Origin: Chaunax sp. Z400
Taxonomy: Eukaryota > Chordata > Actinopteri > Lophiiformes > Chaunacidae
NCBI GenBank assembly: GCA_037577475.1
Contig: CM075194.1
Coordinates: forward strand, 22,740,492 to 22,804,491
Reading direction: 5' to 3'
Length of the DNA stretch: 64,000 nt
This document shows, piece by piece, positions 49,501-61,800 of the stretch. How positions within the stretch are numbered: position 1 is the stretch's first letter; every line of letters starts with the position of its first letter. A program made the position numbers and the translations under genes. Under the pieces are notes generated by a model, which saw nothing but the letters and a program-made list of their open reading frames with translations, had not been told where the DNA came from and searched no databases.

Positions 49501-52500
49501 TGTGTTTAATGTGATCTTTAATTTGTGGTGTTTGTCATGCTGTGAGGAAAGGAGGCCTCGGCAGATGGATGATGTCTTAAGCTGAGGTATTTATTGCAGC
49601 TTGATCCACATCAAAGAGAATTAAAGATGAGCTGAACATGTGTCAACAAGCTAACAGTGGTGGTGCCTTCACCAACTCTGACCTGTCTTCCTGAACATAA
49701 GGCCCACGTTGTTGCATTGTGAATAAAACCATATGTGTTTGCTCTATTGGGAAGTTAACCCAAAACATGGAATACATCTTTTCAAAAGTCACGTTGTGTC
49801 CTTTCTGCTGACATGTCGACATGCCAGTCTGTTGAGTCTACAGCAGAGTACAACATATCTTCAACCTTGGTTTGGCAGTCAAAGACAGGCCAGCCTTATC
49901 AGAGTAAATACAATAACGAGCCAGACGGTCTCGTAATACCATTTAATGAGAGAACCAGTCTAATGAGGGAACATCCCCCCCACAGTGTTACCTGTTCTCC
50001 TGGATGCTGTTGGCAGGCTGATCCTCTTTGTAGCTGTGCTCAGCTGATCTGCGTCCTCTGAAGTGGTATGACAGGGCATTGAACTGACCCTTGGTTCGGC
50101 AGTCTGTTGGGGTCAAACACAAAACAACACACTGTGGTTCACTAACAATCACTGACAATGACAAGAGAAGGACTCTCTGTTCCTGACCATGAAGTCCTGT
50201 TCGTTTATCATCATGATAAAATGGTAACAGGGTAGAGTGTACAGACCACACAGAATAAAAGAAACGTCTTGTGCAGAGAAGGTAGATCTTTTCCCTTTGC
50301 ATGTGCAACGTATGCAATATATACAATTGGAAGCAAAATTATTCAACCCCCATTGCACATCAGGTTTATAGGCAAAACAAACTATGCATCAAATTACTGC
50401 AATAACCAAATTACCTTAGAACAGCTTATATGGCTAAATACAACAGATATTACAAGTGTTTTCCCCAAATATAACACAAAATGCATCTTTTACTGACTAC
50501 TGCAGTCTCTATGATTCAACCCTTCATGACAAACGTATCAAGACCCTTTAGCTGCCGTGACCTGCTACAAACATGATGCATATCCAGACACCAGCTTCTG
50601 GCAGCGCTCCTGAGGAATCTTATCCCACTCCTGATGGACAAAGACCTCCACTTCTGGGATATTTCTGGGTTTACCTGCTGCAACCATCGTCTTCAAATCC
50701 CTCCAGAGATTTTCTATTGGATTCAAGTCAGGCGACTGTGACGGCCTCTCTAGACTGATCCAGGACTTCTTCTGAAAACCAAGCCTTGGTGGACTTTGAG
50801 GTCTACTTGGGATCATCGTCCTTTTGGAACGTCCAGTGACGTCCAAGCTTCATCTTCCTCACAGATGGAGACGTTTTCTTCTACGATTTCCTGATACTTG
50901 ATGGAATCCATCTTACCTTCTACACGCTGCAGGATTCCAGTGTCTGAGGAAGCAAAGCAGCCCCAGAGCATCACCGAGCCACCGCCATGCTTCACTGTAG
51001 GTATAGATGTTCTTTACAGCATCAGCTTAATTCTTCCTCCTCCAGACATACTGCTGATTCATAGGATCCAAAAGTTACAGTTTGGCTCCATAGAACTGCA
51101 TCCCAAAACTTCTGGGTCTTATCTAGATGGTTCTGAGCTACTGGAGACACTTTTCCTGTGTTTTTGGGTCAGCAGTGGTGAACGTGTTGGAGTTCATACA
51201 TTGAGCTCTGATGTAAATTTAGGCCTTAACAGGAGGAACTTGGCGACTCTACTGCTAAAAAAGTCTATGAATGTGGGCCCAGTGTTTTAACAACATCTGA
51301 TTTGCAAATATGTCTCTTATAAGGGATGATATTCTGGAGGCTGAATAAATTTAAGCCTGTTGTTATTACAAGTAGCATTTTTGCATTGACCTATTTAAAC
51401 TGTTCGTCTTGCAAACAGCTCATAAATAGTATATTTTGCCAATAAACCTAACACACAACGTGGGTTGAATAAAGTTGCTTCCGACTGTACATGTACCATG
51501 AAACCATGAGCTCTGATGCTACTTTCTTTCTGCTCCACTGAGCTCATTTAAGTCTGAGGGTTATTGTATGACGTGCCTCAGAGAATGAGAAAGAAAGACA
51601 CACACAAACAGTGCACACCTGGGGCAGGGTGAGCATCAGCAAAGATAGCCCCTACTAAACCTGAGAGAGAACGGATGAATGAGATCAGGCCCTGCAGACG
51701 TTTAAAGCTGGCTGCTTTGATTTACCAGACAACTAAACACAACAAGACTTCCTATCTCATACTGACAGACATTCACGAGCACACACATTTATGTTCTTAT
51801 GCTTCTCTCTTAATGAGCCAAACATAACTGTGGATTTGGTTACGACAGCTTTACTGACAGACAGAAACAAGCATCTCATCTCTCTCTGGCAGGGTATGCT
51901 CTGTTTGTTAGCTCTGCTCTTCCCTCATACGTTGTGTCCAGTGAGGGACACCAGGGTCGCAATCTGTGATGACAGGAGAAATCATTAAGAGGCTCCATGT
52001 GTTGCTTATTATATGGTTTTTTTCATCATGATTGTTAAAATATCAGATCACACAGTGTGTTAAAACAAGTTTAAATCAACTCAGTAGTTGCTGCACTTTC
52101 AACACGACATCCCACCAACGATAAAAGAGGAAAGAAATACTGTTATTGATCTCCTCACATTCCAAATAATGCCTTCAGTTTGTTTACATCTTCTAAGCTG
52201 TGAATCCACTCTATACCAGCTATTTAACACAATATCACAATAAGAACATATTTAGGGTTTGAATGTATTTGCTCTGCAGATTGTGATCATTTCTACCTCG
52301 GACTAACTTCAGAGAATTCTTTCCTGTTTGGCGTTACACATTTGATAAGATCTTGAGGATCCTGTAAGATCCTGAAGATCTTTAAATATAAACCTTACAA
52401 CTTTGTTTGTGAAGTTCTGTGCGACTTTGATTTGTGTCTTTCTCCAAAGTATCCCGTCAGTCTAACCATGTTTAACTCTTAACTCGACAACTACCGACAA

Positions 52501-55500
52501 CTATCCTTAGTGAACTTCTTTAAACCAAAATGTTGCGACACATTGAAGTCTTTTGTCACCATTTTGACTTCCAGGGAAAATATTAACAACGTTTTCTGAA
52601 GAATACCGGTTTTCATGAGACACAAGGCAACATGTATTCGTACCAACAAACACCAGTATACCAGGTTTATCACGCACCACTAAGTGAGAATGTAATTGGG
52701 CTGTGTGTAATTTTATTTAACAGCATGCAGCACAGCTCAAGTGTCCTTCCTCGTTTTTGAGAGATACAGTTGTCATGTTAGCACCCAGCTCCCACGTTGT
52801 AAATGTACCCATCACATGCGTTAAAACGAGGTGTGGTCTGGAGCACTGTTGGTGGATTGCTATCTTAAGGCAGCAGGAAGTGACACTGACCAATGAAAAG
52901 CCCAGAGATTCTTTACTAGCTAGTATGTATGAAACACGGTGTTTGAAAAGCCTTACTGGGAGCTAAAGCCCACACATGTGAACCGTAGCAGCTTGTGGGT
53001 AGATTCTAGAGCGCATACACAGCCATGTGATCTGAATGTTCTTTTTCACTCAACACCTCTTACATCACTCCATAAGCCGTTCAATGGAAAAAAAAAAACG
53101 TGAGGAGGCTGTTGCTGTATGTTGTACAGTGGGCAAAAATGACCACATTATTTAACAGAAAAAACCATTGTATTCATACTGGAGCAGTTGGAACTGTTTT
53201 CACATCTCCATTCTGAGGACGATCATGTTGACTATATAACTTAAATCATCAGGTTATCTTTTCTTATCTCAGGTTCACATTCCACACCTGATCACATCTC
53301 CAAATAAATGATACAAGGCAAACAAACACTATAAACCTCCATGCTGGTTAATTATAACCGCAGGGGGTGCTCATCATTCATCCTCTTTGTCAGCTGCACC
53401 CATGGGTGGAATGTTTAAACATCCAGGTCTTAACTGCATATACCCTCTCTTCCCCCTCACGAAGGCAGGACAGCACCACACTGGTTGTGTGATGAGTGTC
53501 AGTGAAGGGGAGGTGAGCTGTTTCATTGCAGTGTTGATCCAGCAGAGGAGCAGTGTCATGACTTTTAATGGCCTCTTTTATCTCAGAGAAATGATCCCAG
53601 GCAGCGTTTCTCTACTGTCAGCCTTCCTTTTCATAATGTGCCTAAGCCTGAAAGAGTGTTTACTCTTCCATTCTCACCTGTTTCATCGTTTCGTCCAAGT
53701 TTCTCACAAGTCCAACTGGACTGACATCTATATGACATGATAAACTGCAGTCATAGAACAGCCTTGTTCCTTCCAGGGTGTTCTAAACGGCACCATGTAG
53801 CAGGTGATTGTTGTCAAGCCTGGCATCCACCATGTTATTCTATGGCTTTGGTTTTACAGAACAGTCCAGATACTGGACCAGTATAAGCCAGACACTGAGA
53901 TGTCTAGGCGTCATCCTGAGTTTCTTCATCAATAAATAATCCATGTGCTTTTTTTTTTTAATTGTTTTTTTTGTGGCTTTTTATGCCTTTATTGGACAGG
54001 ACAGCTGAAGAGGTGAGAGGAAATGTAGGAGAGAGAGTCGGGGGGAGACATGTGGCAAATGGCCACGGGTTGGAATCGAACCCGTGTGGAGTTTGTATGT
54101 TCTCCCCGTGTCTGCGTGGGTTCTTTCCAGGTTCTCCGGCTTCCTCCCACCACCAAAAACATGCAATACTGGTGAACTGGTGACTCTAAATTGCCCATAG
54201 GTGTGAATGTGAGTATGAATGGTTGTTTGTCTTTCTATGTGGCCCAGTCAGCTGGGATAGGCTTCAGCCCCTCCGCGACCCTACACAGCTGTTACAGAAA
54301 ATGAATGAATGAAAAGGCAAAACTACATAATATGGTTAATATATGAGTAAAGTGAAGTGAGCATAGATAGTTTGGAGATATGCTCCAGAGAGAAAATGAT
54401 TATGGACAGACGTAAAGACAGATGGACGGAGCTACAGATGACTATATGTTCCCATCATTTTTATGTTGGGGGATAAAAATCAAAAAGAACTTCCATTTTT
54501 ATTCTTGTACAACAAAATAAATTAAAGCACTTTCAATGATGCGCGTCTGTTTATGTCAGTTTTTCTGAACTTTCAAGGCCTTGACTTTTGCTCCTCAAAT
54601 TCAAGGAAATGTGGGAATCTTGTGTTTGATAACATTGTTTCAGAAAAACACTACAACTGCTGTTACAACTACAACAATGTGTGTATAAGTACATATGCGT
54701 CTGTGTGTGTGTGTGTGTTGTAAATTTTATCCTCTGTGTCTCTGTGTGTTTAAAAGGTTTGCCTTGTTTATTTATTTATGCACTTATTTGTCTATTTCTC
54801 TTTTGTTATGTGTGTGCAGCTCTTTGTCACTGTTTGTTAAACAAAGTGCTGTATAAATGAAGTTCTACTTACATACTAACACTGGATATGAACTGCCTGC
54901 AGGTGCACTACTGACTGATATTTGCATCTAATTTGTAAACTGATGCAACCATAACATAATTTTGGAAACCATCTGTCCTTTTGTGTGCAAACAGAGTTTA
55001 ACTAAATACTGAAATGAAGAACCACATAAAGCAACAATATGAAAACAACATTATAAAATCATATTAAAAAAAATGATATATGGCCCATCTGTGCCTCTCA
55101 CCTTCACAGCAGTCCTGCCACATGCGCAGGTCGATCTGAGGGATGTCGTCACAGCTGCCGTAGCCATGGGGCAGCTCGGCCACCCTGAAGACATCCTGCT
55201 GGATACGTGTGATGTTGTCCCCGTTGTCGCACAGCACCCGTGTCAGAGAGGCCTGCTTCAACTGGGTCAGCTGGGCCGGAGAGAACACGCCTGGGTTTTC
55301 ATACCAGAACCTAAACAAGACACAGAAGAAAGGAGATACATTGCATTAAATACATTAAAATTCCTTTACACCTGTCACACTTTAACAAGATGGAGGAACA
55401 CCTGGTGAGGATGTTGTGTAGATTTAATTTTAGTTCTATTGTTGCATTTATTTAAAGGAACAGTTCACCACAGACTCTAACATGCATTTTGTTTTTGGAG

Positions 55501-58500
55501 ATATCAGCTGTAGAGATGTCTAACTTCTCTCTGATGTAAAGGAAATAGATGGAATTTTGCTTGAAAAACTCAGCAGGTATGTCTCTTTTCATAACCCATG
55601 ACCCTCTTATTAAAATCAACAACAACAACCTTCATCATCATACCTTATCATCTTACCTATAAAAAGCAAAATGTCTGAGCTGAGAAAACAGCATTCTTAA
55701 AATTCAACCAATCAATACCTATAAGAGTGACAGACTGGGTGAGCTGGAGGCATTCTTTGTTTTTCTTTGTTAATGATGAGGTAAGATGTGTTATGACCTC
55801 ACTGTACCTGTCTCCATCCCGCAGGCGTTTGAACTGAGTTGCTAGCAAGCACATGAGGGTGGGCCCCAGTCTACTGCCAGGGACCAGGTCTTCAGCCATC
55901 AGTGCAGGGAATAGGTCGATGTTCAGAGGAGTGCCATACAGCCTGCCATACAGGACAAAGAGACCATCATTTTCATCATGATGTGACCATTTCTTTGTCT
56001 CAAGATGATTACAAGAACCTTGAATATGCTTTGTTTAAACTATTCACAGGTATGACTATAGGCCACAGTTTACCTGGTTCCATTTGTTATTATCACCATG
56101 ACTGTTTAATTGGGTTGTTTTCACTTTTGGACCAATGTGGCTGGAATTTGGTACAAGTAACCAACAGTATGTTTTTTTCCAGTACTTTAGTCGCTCTATA
56201 GTAACAAAAAAGCTAAATTAGTTGTAAAAAAAAAGAAAAAAAAGTTACCAAATAGGTTGTTACACCAGCATTGTGTTAATGGTGGAAGCTGCTCAAAGAG
56301 CTGGGAGCAGCTGGATAACCTATTTTTACATTGCAAACTTTAGTCAACCTGAATAACTCGACTAAGATGAACAAACAAAGTTTTAAACTCAGTGAAAACA
56401 TAAATAACAGTCAAAGGCTCATTAAAAACAAGCAGTAAAGGAAAACATTGCACCATTGAAAGGTGTAGCTGCACTTGCAGTAATGACATAGTATCAGTCT
56501 CTCTCTTTATACTCTATATCACCAGAGGCCCTCTCAGTTACTTAAGTTTGTCACGGACTGATTTAAAGTGAAATCCATACTCTGTATCTGTCAGTACCTT
56601 TAAAAGTACATACTATGATACCCAATCCTTGTGCTTACTTACCTCTGAATTTTCTCTCTGACATTTGGATTCTTAATTTCATTCCTCAAGTCATCAAACG
56701 TCTGAGCCGAGGTCAGGTTACAGAAGGTCCTGTAATCATTGTATGATGGTATGCCATGATCCCTTCCTCTCTGTATATTCATGGCAGCTAGGTCCAGAGC
56801 CACAGCATGGGCCATGGAGAACAACCTCTCCGTCAGCTCCGTGTTCAGAAGCTCTGAGGACACCCGCATTTTACAAGCGACGCCGAAGAGTCCACGGAGG
56901 AGTGGGTCGATGCCGCCCTCATTCACGATGCGAAATGGGGAGAAGAAGGCCCGGTGCAGAGAGATGTGTCCCTGAGGGATAGGCTGGAAGTCCTCGTCCA
57001 ACCTGTACAGAATTGGGTTGATGAGGGTGTGGCCAAAGCGGAAAGCAGCAGTGGCGAAAGCATTGAGGATGCCGGCATTGATATTGGGGTCGTAACCAGA
57101 ATATGGCCCCATCATCTTCATACCTGCCTCACCAAGGATCTAGGAGAAGAGAAAAGGAATATGAGTCTTTCTTTATGACGGCTATCTTAGTATCACTGTT
57201 AACGAATACCTTTCTTTTTGTTTGCTGAGAAACAGGTAAAGAATTAGCATCATTAACAAAGGTACGTTAACTAAATCTGACAGGTTCTACCTTTGGCAAC
57301 CAGTGACTGTAGGTGATGTGCTGCATCTGGGCCCCCACTATCTTCCTGGCCTCGTGGTAGATGGTGTCCCCGTCCCAGTGCGGGTTCAGTCTCAGTAGCT
57401 CTGTAGCTATGCGGTTGTGCTCCCTGAACCACACCGTGTGCATGGCGGTCAGACCAAGCTGCTCATTGGCACGGTGATCTCCAGCTAAGAAACATGGAAT
57501 TGGACTCTCATTTTCATCCCTCATACACTCAGTGGGTGGTCCAGTCGCGAACGGCAGAAGTGGCTTTCCTGTTCGCTGGATGATACCTTGCCGGAGCAGC
57601 CCCCTTTGGCTGGCCAAATCGCGGATCTCCTCAGATTCATGTCGTGAGCTGCCGTAGACGTTTGAGGCGTCGATGTAAGAGGTCAGCTGGTTGATCTGCT
57701 CTCTTGGATATACACTGTTCATGAGAAGAGAGGTCATCCCGCTTCCACAGACAGGGCTGGATCGGACAAAGAACATGCAGCGAGCGCCACTTCGCAGTTG
57801 CCGCTGGTCATTGGGGGGGAACTGGATTGGGAAGCATGGCGGGTCATTGGTGCAGACTTGAGTGCACAACTGGCCGTCAGAGAAGCGAGACTGGCTGAGA
57901 GCCGCCACTGTTGAGTCCATGTCGTGGTCTAGGAACTGACCCCACTGCATTAGCATGTGGGTGTAGCGGTCATCAGGGGTGATGGTCTCGGTTCCAATCA
58001 TGGTGGTAGACACCAACCTCGGCAGAGGCAACCTGTATCCATTATGCAGCCGGTCAGTAGCACCTCTCGGCAGGTTAAAGCCGTTATCATAGACTGACTT
58101 CAGGAGTCGTTCGAAGGCAGTGAGGGAAGCGCCCCACATTGGGTGCTGCAGGTTGTTGCAGGTTCCATCGTGGCTGCGGTACTTCTGGTGGAAACAAATG
58201 TCGGAGCAGTTGTTGAAGCGGCGGTGGGCTGTGCAGCCGGACAGGTTGGCAATCACATCCAGAAAGTGAGGGGAAACCAGGTCATTGTAACGAAAAGCTG
58301 CGGAAAGGAAGATAAATGCAACACATGAGAATCTGGACAACAAAATGTTTTAGATTTGGAAATATTTGAAGGACCTCATTCTTCAAACCGTCAATCAGGA
58401 TAAACGTCAAACTGTTTCTAATAATATGATTCACATTCATGTGTCAAACTTTTTTTTTTTATGGTAGACATGTTCACTGCTGCTGGAGAGTGGAAAGAAC

Positions 58501-58765
58501 CTCCTGACCTGAGGCCACAGGCAGCAGTAATTCACTAACCTGCCCCGACTCGCTTTGATATGTGAGACCTCCTCTGTTGAAGCTCAAATGTGCAGCATAT
58601 CAATGTGTATGTGTTTGTGTCTGTGGTGTGGTGTTAGGGTTGTGCATAAGAACAAGTGTTAATGTATGCCGCCGACCACAATGAGGGTTAGGTGAGACTT
58701 CCTGTCTAAATGGCATCACCTGCTACCAGTTTCCCACATTCTCTCACTTTACACACATCATTGGT

Positions 58766-58810
<45 letters not shown>

Positions 58811-61800
58811 GTCAGAGGAGAATGTGGAAACTGTGGTGTTACTCCCGCAGATGAAACAGAGATACAATAAAAACAGCCGGTTTGTTTCTACTGACTGGCA
58901 GACCTCTCTCTGTTAGCTTGCTTTAGGGCCTGTAGAACAATGAACACTTGGTTGTTGGCATAAGTAATGAAAACAGCCTCTCTCTCTCTCTCTGTTCATA
59001 TTCCACAGAGCTCTGTTCTTCGTTCCCTATGTCTCACTTTCCTCCAACACCAACCTTCACCTGAATGTCTCTTGACAACCTGCAACTCCTCTTCTGCACA
59101 CTATTAGCCCTCTACGTTTTTTCTTTATAGATCTGTTCTTCTTCAAATTTAGACATTTCCAAAGCACCACATATGAAGCCCCAGAGACACCAAACCAACA
59201 TGAAAGAATCATCTTAGAAAACCAGTGACGGGGCCAAAAACCTGCACTTGAACACACTGCAAAGACTACATCCAACAGCCAACATGGACATGCATTCTGT
59301 GCCTGCAAGAGAGGAAACATCTCTCCACGCCAGCATGTGGCGGTCATCTGTATTCAGCATCCTGTCAGAGCTGAGATTTTGGATAGTTGTTGGTTTATTC
59401 CATGTTAGGAAAACATTTATTTACTGGAATTAGTAATGAAAAACTCTATTCTATGTGTGCCCTGTTGACTTTATTCACTTTCATGGACTGATTCATTTTT
59501 AGCCGAACAACCAATCAGAGTGATTTCCCTCACAGATGGGCTTTGCCGACGATTCAATCTGCTCAATCATCTGAAAAGCTGCTAACAAAGGCCGACTAGT
59601 GCCAAGAGTGCAGAACACACCACTAAAATGACACAGACAAAGATGGCCGACTGTCAGCGTGGGGTATCAGGGCCCTGAGACATCATTCTCTAAAACACCA
59701 ATTTGACCTTTGTGCTGTTAAATTTGAACCTTGTTTACACTGACGTACTTTCGTGCATCATAAAGTCATTCACAGGGTGCTCCAGTTCTCCTTCCATGTC
59801 CATTAGACTTTTTAAATGCATAGGTAAATGCAATATACCAAGACAAACCTTCCAATTTGTCCTGTGTTCAACAGTGATTGGAGGTTAAGTGACAAGTGGT
59901 GTGATACGGAAATAATTAAACTGTTTACGGGCCCCTCGTCAACTGCTCCATGATTACATCTCTACGCCTCGGGTAACACTTAAGAGAAAATGGCATACAG
60001 ATGGAGGGCCTGTCCCCAGCCAAGCACTGCTCACAATAACATGGTAATTCATAGGGTGGTTGAGAATTGAATTACTGGCTGCATGAGACTTTGCCTAAGA
60101 AACTGGATAGGAGCGTCTTACCGAATCCACAGCGAGACTTTAGTGGAATGTTGTGCATATTCCACAAGAAAATGACATTACCATCAATCTATTAGCTGCT
60201 TATGCTCAAGGAAACTTACATTTGTCAACACTAATATTGCCGAGACAACCAATAAATATGTACATATCAATGGTGATATTTAAGAATGTGTCTATTGATT
60301 TGTAGGTCAGTGAAACCCAGTGAGGTGATTGGATTACAATCCTTGTATTGGCCCATAGCCTTCCTGGCCAACAGCCTCTTTAAATGTTCCCTGACAAGAG
60401 CAGTAAAGATGTAAACACTGAACAGATGATGGAAATCATGAGTGTCCAACTTTGTCTTTTAAAGTGACTAAGCTGCTTTACCTCTGCGTCTATTCAAAAG
60501 CTGATCTGAAACCTCCTTAGACTCAGGAAAAATAAAATAATCTTCCATAAAACCATTATGTATAACAAACCATTGACAGGACACGACTCTGGGTCTTTGG
60601 TGCTCTGTGTAAAATGACAGCCTCAGCCTCAGCTTTCATTACTATTACTTCATGCATGTCATAATAATAATAATAAATGTCATGCAGAGCTGTTCCACAT
60701 GTACAAACAGATCGTTATTAGGACATATGGAAAAGGAAATGACTCTACTGAATCACCACTGTCATTGACCTTAACAGTTGCTTTTAGCAGTGGAGCCCCT
60801 CAATGACTCAGAGCACTATTCTCAGCTCAGCTGTGATTCATAATACTTAGATTACATCCTCATTAAAAGCACGTCAAAAGATGATAAAAGCTATTGATCG
60901 ATCACAATCTGATAAATAATAGGCTCTGAGCTACTGACCTTATGTCTCGTGCCTGTAGGTTGGGTATCTGACGATTTAGACCCTGATTGATCTTGAAGAC
61001 GTCCACAATCTATTTTTCAGTTTAATCATAGATTACAGTATTTAATGTCACATAACCTCATTGACTAGCATATCTGTGCTATATTAACAACCAATGGAGT
61101 GATGAAGGCAAGGAGATGTTTATGCTGAATGGATGAATTAGGTCACAAGGCCCTTTCTTCAGTCACGCATTTTAACGACTCAACATGAGTTATAGCTAAC
61201 AATGTGGCGGGTGATTAGCCAAATGAACTTTAATGTAGTTTAATGTAGATTTAAAGTCTTGATAAAGTTTGCAGGGTATTTCAAAATTGTGAAAAAAGAG
61301 TGGATCGTGACTGCAGTTAAATGCATTGTGATTTATGATGATATTATAAGCATTATAATAATGCAGATGTGTTTGTACAGGCTAGTTTTGCAGCATTTTG
61401 GACTATCATTGAGCTGAAGACTGTCTGAATTAGGGCTGTTCATAGGCTTCTGGCATTAAATACGCATCACGATACAGGATGATATTGTAAGCAAAGCAAA
61501 GGCATGTGTTCACCGTGTTTACTCAAGCTGTACATCTTCCTCCTGTCTCAGTGGAAGCATTAAATGTCAGTAGAGAGATTACAACACTGCTGTCTAACTG
61601 TCAGGGTTCAAACACAATGAACAGCCAGCAATCTCTGACTATAAACCAATAATTAAAAAGGGATACTGTGTTTTTGATACAATATCACAATAGAAAATAT
61701 TGCGACACTCAAGTGTATCAATATTTCCTTACACCCACAGCCTCGGTGCCTCGGCGCTGAATCAAGTCCTGGGAATTATGAGCTCACTTTCTGTTGTACA

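Larger units (their letters stand above)
50104..55101 (-). other. pxdn intron (5.0 kb) hosting transposons
   Basis: It contains the Tc1 element (50322-51489), a composite of two repeats at 53975-54310, an A run near 53088 and a short (TG)n near 54698-54718. No other exon is seen. Confidence 0.7.

Noticed and set aside
54061..54090. tRNA gene suggested by 'gggttggaatcgaaccc'
   Set aside because: Only a B-box-like piece is present, inside a dispersed repeat; no acceptor stem or complete cloverleaf can be drawn. The same holds for the SINE-like heads.
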